Below are positions 12,633-25,800 of a stretch of 64,000 nt of DNA, in pieces. Location: contig LS997563.1 in assembly GCA_000469685.2 (NCBI GenBank), positions 5,467,781 through 5,531,780 on the forward strand, read 5' to 3'. The notes under the pieces are model-generated. The model had not been told where the DNA came from. It was given only the letters and a program-made list of their open reading frames with translations, and made no database searches. Origin of the DNA: Haemonchus contortus. Taxonomy: Eukaryota > Nematoda > Chromadorea > Rhabditida > Trichostrongylidae. The translations under genes were made by a program, and so were the position numbers. How positions within the stretch are numbered: position 1 is the stretch's first letter; each line of letters begins with the position of its first letter.

Positions 12633-12853
12633 AATCGTAGTGGCGTTTGAATGCGTATTTGGCCTATACAACGAATCCCGCTAACCAGCCGATGCACAAT
12701 TAAGTGTTTTTATCCTACCAGACGAGTCTGGTACCAATTACCCGACCCCGGTGCTAAAAGGCTTGGTTGACCTGGGTGAGTCTCGATCCGGGATTCGATC
12801 ATCGGACCATGCGTGGGTGATAGTGCCCTTTCCGCCAATACACCATCTCCTGC
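12633..12853 (-). repeat. SINE-A, 5' part of an interrupted copy
   Basis: Continues the - strand SINE-A copy up to the head (GGAGATGGTGTATTGGCGGA). It includes the B box rendering CGGGATTCGATCATC and the GGTACCAGACTCGTCTGG block. Confidence 0.88.
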
Positions 12854-13634
12854 CAATCGGCAAACTTTATATCTACAACAGCTCTATAAACACCTCTTCT
12901 CCTCCTCCAATAGCTGTATGCGCATCCTATAATAGTCTTTTTCAGCTAATGACAACCTTTGCTAAGTTCGGGGCTAATGTTACGCATGATGTCATAACAT
13001 TTTCTTCTTATAAAAGTCCCAGGCACTCATCCCTAATGACCACATAGGTATTCGCAGTAGAACTGCACAAGAGGTGCAATGAGCAACCTTCCTCGTGAGT
13101 TCCCAGACACCTTTCCTTGTTTCCCATTTCTCTTTCCCCTATTTCTTTTTCCCTCAGAATTTTGATACCTCGAAAAAGAAGACGGTTGTCTGTAAAGCTA
13201 TTTTTTTGTTTCAAACTTGTAACTCAGATTTACGGTCTAGCATTGTGTTCTCCCTTCTCAGCTCCTATTCAAAGCAGCAATCTCCCAAAGGGGGTCTGAA
13301 AATCAGAGCTCTCCCGTTTGGGAATTGTTGTGCGCCTTGGCAGTGAATTCCATGCATTTCTCTGGCTTTCTTTATTGATGATTCGAACTGGTTCCGCTTT
13401 AACAAATGGCTTTCATCGTAGAGTTTTGTGAACTTTAAGGAAACATCCGAAGTGATCGTACATCCATCGTTCACAGCTCGTTCACTACTTATTAGTGCCA
13501 AAAAAAAATCATTGAAGAGAAGACCGAACCAGACGACACCCTAACTCTAATGGTCAAAATCATCTCCAAAGTAGTTTTGAGATATTTTTTAGGGCTGTAC
13601 ATCGTCAAATGGTATGATTCTATTTTTGTGTCAG
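12854..13634. other. region upstream of the peptidase gene
   Basis: No complete exon recognised. TATTTTTTAG|GGCTG at about 13589 is a good acceptor and could receive a spliced leader or upstream exon, but the true first exon and start codon of the M13 gene were not identified. Confidence 0.4.
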
Positions 13635-13815
13635 AATGGCGCGGACGGCGAAGCGGCGAAGGCGACGGACGTACCGTTGCTCAAAACTTCGCAAGAGGCG
13701 GAGCAACAGCGACGACGACCGCAACATCATCGCAACACTCGTACGGTTATCTTGATTGTTACTACAGTAACGGTACTGATCTCTACATTGCTGTTCGTCT
13801 ATTGGCGATTTTCAG
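13635..13815 (+). CDS. M13 exon: cytosolic tail and transmembrane anchor
   Basis: Acceptor GTGTCAG, donor CAG|GTACG. The frame starts [17 protein letters not shown], then a basic stretch ([13 protein letters not shown]), then a hydrophobic helix with [11 protein letters not shown]. It ends in phase 1. A Met in the same frame sits at 13614, so either the coding start is there or an upstream exon exists. Confidence 0.8.
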
Positions 13816-16800
13816 GTACGATTTGACAGTTCTTTCAGATTTCTGGGGGAAAAATGCATAAAATCACGAGTTAAAGGCATCATAAAATCCATAAATAATA
13901 AAGAATTAGAGGAGCATATAATCAGCATAACAGCATAAATCTTCATAATCACGGACTTTTTCGGGTTTATAAATAAAGCTGAAAAACACCCATATTATCT
14001 ATAATCGCTGTGCGGAGGCATGCGTGGGTTTCAGAGACCTAATGGCGATTTGCAGGCTGCGGAAAAAGCGTTACAGTAATCGCGGCAAGAAAGTATAAGA
14101 GGTATCAACCGGTCCGGGGAACTAGTAACCTAGACGACCTACCGACTAAAATAATGTGAAAAGCTTAACAAATGGAGTTTATAGATGGATAAAGGTACCG
14201 CTAGGGTCGGGTAATCGAGCAGAAACTCGTCAGATGAGGTGAGCTTTAGTATCGATAATTTTTCGGATCAAGTGTGGAGTTGGAAAGAGTAAGTGAGGGC
14301 GTAAAGAGACAGATCGCACCTCATGGCCTCCAATAAGTCCCATGGTTCCAGAATTTAGGCCCTATTTAGGCTTGAGCTTAGGCTTAGGCGCTCTGGGAAC
14401 CAGTCGGAGGGAATTAGTATAGAAACCTTTCCATAGCACTAGTCTAGTCCTAGAAGTGCACGCTTCCAGCGATCGCCACCTCGCATTTATTTGTCCTTCA
14501 GGGTAACTAGTTCGGTACTACAGTAGCAGTTACATCCGAAATGAAGAGCTTACTTGACCGATTACAACAAAACTTGCCATATTCTCTACAAGGATGGGTT
14601 TTCCAGAATTGTGAAACTGAAAAGACTAAATATAAATAGAATTAGGGATGAGTAGAGGAAAATAAAAATTTGTTTAATTACAAATTGAACGCTGCTGCAG
14701 TGGAATTGGTATATTCACCATTCCTTTTGCAAGCTGCATTTATGCACCCATTTTTAGCACTAATAATTATGTCAATTTTTCTCATTCCTATTTTTATCAG
14801 TTTTTCCACGTACACGTGGTAAAGCAATTTATTATCACCCATGCGCACGTCATTACGATTACTGTAATGCAATATTTAATTAGTTTTTCTCAAATACTAG
14901 AGTAAAATTTGATTTTCCACAAAGAGCAGAGGACTCGTCCAAAGCGTTGCAGAGAGGGTACCTGATCTTGGCCCAAGATTTTGCATCTACTGCTTTGTTC
15001 TTACCCAGCGTACCCTTCAGCGTACGTCTTTTCGTAAGCTGCTCTCCATTACTAGATAAACAAGTAATGACGTTAGAAAACATCGGAAAGAATCTTGAAG
15101 TAGGAGTAAACTCAGGGAATCTGCAAAGCAGGTGGGTAGGAGGAAAAACTCGAAACCCTCGCAAAATGAATTAAACAGTTGCTTCCCCAGGGGTCACGAA
15201 TCTTGGTTCCTTTGACTGTTCATCGACGGCTTAAGTTCAGGGATATACTTTCTGGTTTCTCCGAGGAATCTGAGTCACAATCAAAGAATCGGACCTCAGA
15301 CGGGGTCCGAACTCTGCATCGATTTTACAGCACCTGTGTGCTACCGTCATCTCCCATACCAGCAGGGGGAGCAATCAGGCAATGTGTTACTTAATCTTTT
15401 GCAGAACCTGATGGAACCAAAAGAATTTCCGGGTTTTAGGCCACATTCCCAGAATCCCAATCCGAAGTCATACCCAGATCGAGTGCCTTCTTACTTCATC
15501 TGTCTGCTTAAGCTTAGTCGTCCAAATTGCACTTTTTGTGCTGGTCTCCATCAAAATGACATGAATAAACTCGAGGTTATCAGGGAATTGTATCTGAGAC
15601 GGCTTAGTTTGATGAGAGCTGTCAAGCTGCTTATGGTCGCTGCTAGCTGTGCTTGCCCTCTTTAACTGGGCACTAAATCACATCGTGCGTAGGCTTAGTG
15701 TCGTGTGGCTGATAAAGTGAGCTCATAAGTCACCTCGCGATTATTTCCTTCCTTCGAAATATGTTGTGTATTCATTGACGTGAGTGAGTACATGCTGCTT
15801 CACGTCAACGTTGACGCCGCCTATCGAACTCAAGCGAATCCGGCTGAGTGACTTGGAAAATCTCTGCGTTAGCATGGCCTGCTGGCTACCGTACCTACTA
15901 ACAGTCCTACTTATTCAATACAGTATCCCAACGGCGTTTGAACTCTTCTCAGAAGGTAATCCTCAATTCATCTACGATCCGACAAATGCTAGATGATTGC
16001 ACAGTGATAGAGGAAATAGTAAATTCTAGAGAAAAAATAAAATAGATTTTTGTACTTTTTCAGAATGTTGCTACATAGAACGGTAGTCTTAGCTCGAAAT
16101 GTTTGCAGAACGTTATTTTGTAATTTGAGATATTAGATGGTATTTTCAAACCCTCCAAATGCTTTTTCCATGTGATAATAGTCTTAGAGAGAGAACTTTT
16201 CGAAACCACACTACATGGACCACCTCCTTCGGTGACCTGATTTGGGCTTGAGATTGAAATTCGATAGTTATGAGTCAAATTTTGCTAGTGGTGTTAATTA
16301 TAAAAGTTAAGTTTTGCATGAAAATATCAGTGAACATGCGTATGTACGATGGGCAAACCTGTTGAAAATCTTCTTAATCTCCTTTGAGTTGGGTTTTTTT
16401 TTGCATTTTCAATTTTTGGGATGGATTTTCTGTTGGTCTCATGGGTTTTTCCTGTAAAAAAGGTCTCAGAGCATAATATCACAACTTTCCCGTACTTTTC
16501 CTATTTTCTTCCCTTCATTCTGTGGCTAATCCTTATAAAAAGTGTCTAGGTACAGGATGAGCTCTCAGACTTTATCTTATTTCTTGATATTTTGAAGATG
16601 AATTTGATTTATTGTGCTGGTTTGGTTTTATTTGATTTCTTCGCAATATTTTGCCTTCTATGCTGAACCCTGGCATGAGACAAAGTAAACAAATAAATAA
16701 ATAGCAAATAAAGAGCACTACTGCAACTTATATCAGTGTTTTCCTTTGTAAAATCTGATAACTTCTTCTGTTTTTATAGTTATTGAACCTTTTACTTAAT

Positions 16801-19800
16801 TTTTCATGCAAAACAAGGATTCGGGGAAGAATGTTTAATTCTTTTCTCGCTCTTATGTTTCCTGTTTCATCGATGGTCTAAATAAGGCCAGAATAGCGTT
16901 ATTCGATATTCCTGCCATCCAAATATTTAGAGATTCACATTCAGAATGCACAACACAACGATGTGTTCGAACAGCTGCTCGTCTTCTATCCAAAATGAAT
17001 CCATCAGTGGATCCATGTATCGATTTTTATGATTATGCATGTGGTCAATGGATCAATAATTCTGTAAATCTCAACTATCCTTCATGGAATGTGTTATATG
17101 AAACAAATATGAGGGCACATGACAAAATTGTTCACGCTATGCTTAAAGGTAGGTCTATCTAAATAGGAATTTTGTTTTTCTTTTTGCAAAATTAATATCG
17201 AAAGATTGCTTTTCTTCAAAAATGCTCTATTCTTGCACACTTTCTTCCCGAACAGATGGAAATCCGCTTGTTTGAACAAAAAATCGACGCAATCGGATAC
17301 AAAACTTTATGGTAGAGCTCACGATAGTGTTGAGATCCCTAGTTCAGGTTCAACAGAGGAGGTCATGGTGCAGAATAGTGCAAAGGTGGCGAAGAAAGCG
17401 TGAAAATCGGCGAATAGTAAAAGTTTCTGGAAAAGTGATGAAGAAAGGGGTTGTATGAGATTACGACGATATAAGTGGCATAAGGGATATTTGGGCGAGC
17501 TGTCAGTGTGAGCTATTGCGTAGAGCTGGCTACAGTAAGCCGAAAATTGCCTTGAACTGCCGTCATGAGACTTGACTAGTCGTTTGAAATGTTAACATAA
17601 GTGCTATATCGTGAATTGTGCGGCCTCTTTAAGGTAGTTCAATCACGGCCACCTCTTAACTTGGCATGCAGTGGGTACAGTATTCGAACTCATATCAGCC
17701 TCTATCTAGACAGTATTTCGATCTGACAGCGCTGCTTATGATATAGTTGCGAACCACAGATTCATCCTAGGAGATAGTTCCGTAACTTATTATCGTAAGC
17801 CGTGCCTTTAGAGCATCCCATGACTGGTACTGATATTGTTCCGCTTCTGATCAACTGAAGCTCTGAAATATGAGATCATGGGAGGATGAATTCCGATGAA
17901 TTCCATTTATGGAGGTAAAATTAGACTGTGATACCACAAGAGTACATGAACTGCAGTTATGAATTCGCACTTATAAATTATACGTTAGAACAATTTCTTA
18001 GAAAGGGTATCAGACCATCGAACTTCTCCACCAAGACCGCAACAAGGCTATAGTATAATGGGGTAGATCTATGCTAGTAAAGAATACTTAAATGGTGGTA
18101 TACAGTTACTTTTGTCCACTTATGGGACTTCTTCATTCAGGACGATTTTTGGTCAAAAACTCTACTAGAAAAGAAAGTAAATGTCAGTACTCAGGTCCAG
18201 TTGCCTCCACCCTCTCACTGATGTTGGACTTTCCATTTCATGTAATTTAACGCAACCTTTTATGAGGCTCTTTTCGAGTTACCCAGGAAATGGGCGTATT
18301 GGGGCAATCTTTAATCATTAGTGATGCTCTTCATGAATACTGTCACCATCTTTCCTCCAAATTAGTTTAAGTGTAATTCCTACAAAAACAATCCAAGTGT
18401 AACTTTCCATGATTAAATGGCGAGGATTTCATAATGGAAATTCTCCACGAAATTATGAAAGGAACAGCTCATGATAACAACGATTCAAGAAATTCCCTCT
18501 AGAATGAACCTTAGATAGCACAAAGAAAGCTGCTGGGTCAAAAAAAACTACTTAGGTAGGGATTTCGAAATCGGTTTATTCTGGTGCACCTCAAGGGGAC
18601 GAGTTCTCATGGCGTTCTAGAGATTGTAGAGGCTGAACAACCGGACACACATGAGGCATGCAGGCAGCTTACTGTAGCCAACTGTAGCCAGGTGTATGCA
18701 ATGGCATAAACATTTGTACAGCTCGTCCTCGTGCAACTTTTGCTGTTGAATTCTCGTCCGACTCCTGATTTTACTAGTTTTTCTTGAAGCATTATACATA
18801 TATCTAAAACCACGCCGACTTTTGCTTTTTTCGCCATTTTCGCATTGTGTTGGGCTATCATTTGCTTTATTCGCCTGAAATGGATAGTTAAAAATTATTG
18901 TGATGTGTGATTTGAATTTCACGTCGAATATTATCTTTTTTCTAGAATTTCCCTGTAACTTAGATTTTAAAACAAAAGAACATTCAAAAGAAATCAAAAT
19001 CAATTTCCCACTGGATCTGCTTTTAAAAAAGATCACATGAAATTATCTATGAGATAATTTTAGTCATCTATCTGCACAACTTCTACAGAAGACACTTTTT
19101 TTATAGTAATCGATGGCGACTCCAGTGTTCCATTTAATCGAGGAGAGCGAGCTGCAGTCGAGCTCTTCCGTCAATGTACTGACATGGACAAGTTGAAGAC
19201 GATTGGCTTGAACACTTGGCTTCGGTTTGTTGAGGTAGGGAAACCGGACCCTTATATATGAGATCCAATTGGGGGCGAACTATACCGTGTCATATCTTCC
19301 TAGAAGAAATAGAGTTCAACTCCTCCTTCGTGGTATTTTCCTTCATTTTCTCGCGCTCGTGTCACCTAACTGAAGTTTTGCTTATTTTTCGTTTTGATGT
19401 TTCATCAACCCATTCAAACAGACAGGGTCGAGCACTTCGTCGTTTCCCCAACATTGCCCTTTACCTCCTTCCTATTCCAAATGTTATGTTAAAAACTGTC
19501 TGGAGTGGTTGAGCTCTGTGTTCAGATCAGCATCAAAAATATTTCGAGGCATTTTCATTCATAAGGTTGTGTTGTCATTATCGTACTGTTTTTCTGAAGA
19601 AATTAGCAAAAGTAGGCGGCATGATAAATGTGAGGAGATGAGTTAGATGAAACTACGTGGTTACTGTAATGATAAAAATGGTAAATGACATCATATTAGA
19701 ACTTCTCCAAATGCGTTTTCCGAGATCAGAGACATTTCATTTCACATTTTACTCCCGAAATACTAATGTCACGGTGAAATTCTATCATACCCATGTCCAT

Positions 19801-22800
19801 GTTAACTTCTTGGTACCTCATCCTGATACAGAAAGCCTTCTGTATCCGGATAAGTTTGAAGAGATATTTCAGAGAAATCGAATCTGCAGAGATCTTTCAC
19901 AGTGATCGATATTGATTTGAAAAATCTAGGGAAGTGGTCCAGCGGGTAGGCAAGAGTCAGGTAGACGAGTTGTGCACTACATCCGAGGTATTCGTGAGCA
20001 GACCAGGACTTGCGTTCGTACAAGTTCAGTCAAATCCCGTTCCTATCATTTACTGAATTATGTGCTACGCTAAAGAGGTTGTACTCAGCGTCACGGAAAT
20101 TGGGATGACGGTCGCACCGTAGCACTTGCGCCATACGTCTCCTGCAGCCGTCTTTCCTCAAATCAGCATCCCCAAATCAATCGCTTTTTTGACAGGTTCA
20201 ATGGGTCATACCTTAGAAGAAGGATCAAATCCCCGATTATAACTCGTCCTACAGCCAAAAATGTATTCCGTTTATCTGGAGTGAATGCTGAAAAAACTTC
20301 TCTATTTTACTCAGTGCCATATAAACCCATCTGAAGCAGTGTCAAAAGCCTTGGCTATATCTACTGACTGATATTTTCTGTTTAGGAAATAGGTGGTTGG
20401 ATGAGAGAACTGGTACAAGATGTTGACAGTATACCGATCGAGTTGTCAGTACTACAAGCCTTCAACTATTCAGTTTTTCCTCTATTCTGGGCCGGAGTCG
20501 AAGTGAACTATTTCGATTCGAAAACCCATCTTATTACTGTGAGATCTAATTCGATTTCATCTACAACAATGATTACCGTAATCCCTTTATGTTTAGATTT
20601 ATGAACAGCTTCCGTTGTTGCTCAATCCAAGCGTCTATCAGTTTGATATACCGGTTACAGCAGAAATGATACTCAACAAGGAGGGTCCACAGGTAAGGAG
20701 AGTTCTTTTTGGGCTAGGGTATTTCCTAAGGTCCTCCTGTCACAGGCGACATCCTTACTACAAGAGACTGGCGAAGAAATGGCTACACTGCTTGACTTTG
20801 ATCGAAGCGATCCAGCTGTACGATTGATGATCGCCAGAATGATCGAACTAGAATGGAGGATCACCGTTAGTGGCAGTAGGGTGAGTTAATAACACATTAT
20901 CGGGCACTTGCTGACTCGTTCTCAGACCAACCGAAGGCAGAACTCCAGTCCTACTCCTTTACTACCCGTCTAAGCTCCTCATGTTGTAGCTAAAAAATTC
21001 CCTGAGGGAATTTGCTTCCCAATTTGACTTTTACAACTATAAGTATACAAAAAAGCCAGGAAGACATCGTTCTTGCGTCCTCATGGATAGGGTCCTAACA
21101 AGTAGAATGAAACGTGTATGGGAAGGAAGAAAAAGAGAGTTACCCATAAGGAAAGGAAAGCGAGGTGTAGAAGTAGCTACACCTCCACAATACTGTTACG
21201 ACTTCTGTTTTCGAAGAACAGAGAAATGAAGATGGTGCCAAAATCCTGGTGCCAAGCGGCCAATTTGGTGGGGACCACGTCTACTTGACCGTAAGGGAGT
21301 CCATAGCTTGCAATGTGGAGTGCCAGCTTCAATGCCATGTATTTACAATGTTTATTTTTAGTTTTACAAACACAAAAACGAGCGCTATGAAGTGATCTCC
21401 TTGGCTGAATTGCAGACCATAGTTCCAGCGGTGAGGCTTTTTTCGTTCATTTTTGTTTGATAGCCAAATATTGTTTGTAGCGATGGCGTATTTCAGCTGA
21501 ACTGGCGGCTATTCCTTTCGTCGCTGACCGGAGAACAGCTCTTTGCAAATGAAAGAATTGCTCTAAAAACCGGTCGAGAGTGGCTCATCAAACTGTCGCA
21601 GATTCTTTTGGAATATCTGGAGACCAGCGAAGGACAAGCTGTAGTGAGGAATTACATCAAATGGAAGACGCTATTCTTCCATCTAGCATATGTGAAACCG
21701 AACTGCCAAGAAGGCTACCTCTGGGTTAGTTCTCTAACTATCTGAGCCCATAAATCTTTTTTTTTATCTATTTATTCATTCATCGAATTAGTTATTAGTT
21801 GTTAATTAGGTTGATTGATTATTCATTCAATAATTTACCATTTTATTTAACTTTCTTTGCTTATCTTAAAGTACAGTTTGCAATGATTCTGAGTTATTTA
21901 CTACGAGTAAAATTATAAAGCTTATAGTGTCGAGGAGTTCAAAGGTGACAAGGAAGGCGCCAAAACTGGCAGATTCAAAGAAAAAGGTTTTGAAAAAGTA
22001 GTACAAAAATGGGGTTGTACGAGTTTATGATAGAAATGGCATGTAGGAGACGTCCGGACGGGCTGCCATTTTTACCCTTTTGCGTAGAGTCTTTCATGGT
22101 AGCCAAAATTTTATACAATTTAAAAAAGAATTCTTGAAATTAGGGACCAGAGTAATCCAGTCGTTTTGATATGTCACCATGTCCATGTGGCTCTGCCCCT
22201 CTGCCCGGTCTGTTGCCCCATGGCCCAGAGCTTTAGGCTTGCGGCCTGTGCGGGGTCACTTAGCAGGTTGATGGTGAAACTGAAGACATCCAGTCTTCTA
22301 CTCTTTGGATGGGTTAGGGGCATGGCGAATCTTCCGTGGCCCATCAGTATAAGTATGTTCCGGCATTGCTGCGGTTAGTGATTGGCAGTACTTGAACAAA
22401 CTTTTTATACCCTCTTACAGTACTAGGGAAGGTATTAAATTGTCCAATGCAGGAGCGGTCGTGCTTCCCTTCAATCCAAACTCTGGGAGGGGTCATGCAC
22501 TTCCACACCACCGGTATAATCACATGAAAAATAAATGTTTATCAACGGACTCCTTCCTTTGATTCAACGAAATGGCGTCTGGAACTTTCTTGGAGATAGA
22601 CATGATTGAGGGATTTTCAGAGCGTTATCGAGATTTACTCTGGTCCTCCACATCTTTCGAAAGGAATTCTGCATTATGCGAGCTTCGGGGATCTTCCCTT
22701 TGTCGTTGCCGTCAGTCCTTCGGAAGATTGATGGCGAGCAAAGATCGAGAGACGTACGTACACTTCCTTGTTTCTTTTTTTATTCTATTTTTCTTATAAG

Positions 22801-25800
22801 CACCACCATTATCCTCGCTTTTCAGAACCAAAGCTTTAGTGAAGAAAATCTCAAGCAATATCATAGAGGAGTATCGTAATCTGCTTCAAGCCAGTCCCAT
22901 TCTTGACAACGTGACCGCTCCAGTAGCACTGCAAAAGGTATCATCTCGCCCATCACCGTTATACCTTTACTTTAGAAGTACCTTCTCCCAGTACTGGTTT
23001 TCAACGGGCCCTCTAAAAAAATGATTCTTTGCAAGTTGTGAAGCATAACTTTTTCAGCTGTCCAATACATCTGTCCTTGTCAGCTATCCAGATAAGATGG
23101 ATAACGAAATGGCAATGGAAGACGAAAGCGAGCGGGTAAGCTCCTGTAAAGGAAATGATAATTATTGGACCTGATTTTAATTAATTTTTTTTGCCTGATG
23201 TAGTCATTCGGGAGGGCGGGGGCGGTTTAGTGGCAGCGCAGTGGCGCACTATCACAAATTCATGGCCCCGGATTCAGAATTCGGATCACTTTTTGCATAG
23301 GGCAGTTAGGTCTTCCATCTCGTCGGAGTCACTGAATCTTTAGTAGACTCGTCTGGGAGGGGGAATGCACTATCTGTACATCAGCTGACCATCGGCATAC
23401 ATCGTATAAGCCTCAATGCCTTCAAACAGCAACTACGACTCTGTAGGGAAGATGAATAGGAATGACGAGGGAGCACCCTAAAAATGGAATTGACTGGAAC
23501 TGGACTGAAGTCTTTATATCGGTTGTCGCAAACAGTATGCTGCACGACGAGACAACTATATAGCTAAGAACCAACACCCGCTGTGGAAATATGTATCAGG
23601 ACTTCTGCCACATACGCCTGGCTAAAAATTCCCTCCGCTTGTCGGGCTTCCCGATGTTCTCAGCTGGAAGGTTTCGGTGGCAGTTCTGCATGGTTCAAAA
23701 CGTCTAGCACCTATCTTTTGTTCCTAATAGGCTTGCATAAGGAGGGTAAAAAAGAAACTCGCAGAAACTTTGTTTCCTGTTTTTTTAGCAGGCATTAGTA
23801 TTTTTATAACCTATCGCATGATGATTCAGATATCCACCGAGTTGTTTTGGTCGATGGTCTTCGGTGCTAGTGCAGTTTACAGAGAAAAGATCAAAAGATT
23901 ACGGAAGCCTGTGAATCCAAGGTTGGCTTCCATTCAGAAGTCTGATTTTATCAACGTGCAAAATACTATTATGCACAGTTTTTATATTTAGATTTAGGGG
24001 ATTCTTGTATTTGGACGCAGGGGCCAATTTCCAAAGGGGGTCAGGAGTGACTCAATTTCTTAGAATTACTCAAATTCATGCATAGAGCTCACATTTAATA
24101 CGAATTTTCGGATGTTTTATCTCTAGTACTTACTATAGTTCCTAGTCAGTTTGAGGAATAGTATCATACGTCTTTCAGAGATTGGGTAGATTCGAAACCG
24201 GCCCTATCGTCCACACCAATTCATAACTATGAACGGAACTTGGTCCAAATACCGTTCGACGTCGCTCGCTCTCCAATAGCCGATGTGGACACCGTCGAGT
24301 ACTGTTTGCCTTATTTACTCCTGCCTGGAACTCTTCGATACTGTATGTACCATGTTATTAGGAATATTTCAGTGTACTTAGCTACGCTTCGGTTGGATCC
24401 ATCATTGGACATGAAATCACGCATGCGTTTGATGATCAAGGTGTGTTTTCCTAAGTTTATTTCGAGTAATCAACCATTATCACTAAGTATCTTCTAACTC
24501 TTATCACCAAGTATCATCAAATAACATCTATCTGGTTTCACCTTTCTAGAGAACTGAAAAAGATAGCGTTCTTCCGGAAGAACGGGGAGAACGAGCTAGC
24601 GTTTTCCACAGTTCACTACCTTTTCGTTCACTTAATAGCTCTTTCATTGAGCCAGGGCCTTTAAACCTCAGCTCTCTACCCCACAACCCTATCATACTCT
24701 AGTGTGGCAGATTACCATTAACTATCTCGCGGTTTGTTCATGAACCTAGTAAATCTGAGTGAATATTATCGGCCCTAGAATACCGAGTGCGTTTTACTGC
24801 TTTCAGGCAAGCTGCATGGTCCAACCGGAAACCTCGGTCGTAATTGGTGGTCATCTGAGTCACGAAGGCGCTTCAGCGAACGTGAACAATGCTATATCGA
24901 CCAATACGTTCGTCTGACGGGTTCCGATGACGTGAGTTCCTCGCTGCTGCTATTTCAACGAAATGATCTTTCGCTATCTGCCGTCGGCCACAATCAAAGC
25001 TTCTCAATGACTCGCACAGCTTTAATTGAAGCCATGAAATGAGTAGGAGGATGTGGAGCAGTGACGACATGTTCCGTCGCAACCTAAAGACGCCTTTTGC
25101 GTCAGCTTTGCTACCATCTCATCTAATTGGCTGTAATTATTGTACGAGAGATATGGACAATTGAGATGTGCAAGTGTAGAAAAAGTCATATTCAACGCAT
25201 CAAACTGGGACCTTTTCCCCAAGTATTGAGAATAGAAAGTAGATGGGTATAAGATAGATTCTAGACTTCGTGTTCTTGTTAACTGCACAAGCAAGGGTTC
25301 GGATCCCGTCCGGGCCCATTTAGCCTGAATAAATGAAAGGCCTAAATAACCTGAGTGAGTGACTACAATTCGGGATTTGATCCTGGACCATGAGGCCATG
25401 GTATATTGGCCAGTGAGGCAGTACACACGCGTGGTCCAGGATCGGATTCCGGATGGTCACACATTCAAGTTGTCTAAGTATTCTATCCCATTCGGGTTCG
25501 GAGAGATCATGGTATCTTGAAAACTGTGTGGGTTTCACAGATGGGAGCTGATGAAATTTGATTTAGTACCTTTTTGGAAGGATTCGGCCGCAACTTTTGT
25601 CTAGGACACTGTTCTGGATTAAATTTTCCCAAGTGGAGGTTCTCTCTTTAATATTGCAGGCCCTGGTTAGGAAGTTCTGGTCATTTTGAAAAAGTAATTT
25701 TGATTGAAGTTTGTCTTGGTCTTCAGGGAATTCACAAAACCTCCTCAATGGCTTTAAACGTGGATCCTGTAGGTCCTTCGTTTATTCACAAAGAAGAAAA

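Noticed and set aside
18617..19036. 139-residue - strand open frame
   Set aside because: It overlaps a Repeat-B copy and lies antisense in a peptidase intron; no protein family recognised.
24343..24372. In-frame TAG at about 24356, or a 30-nt mini-intron, in the M13 HExxH region, suggesting a pseudogene
   Set aside because: An intron from 24299 to 24372 (74 nt, GT...TTTCAG) keeps phase, fits other intron sizes in the gene and gives a better M13 sequence.
25022..25426. 134-residue - strand open frame
   Set aside because: Its N-terminal part is translated SINE-A sequence and the rest has no recognisable domain.
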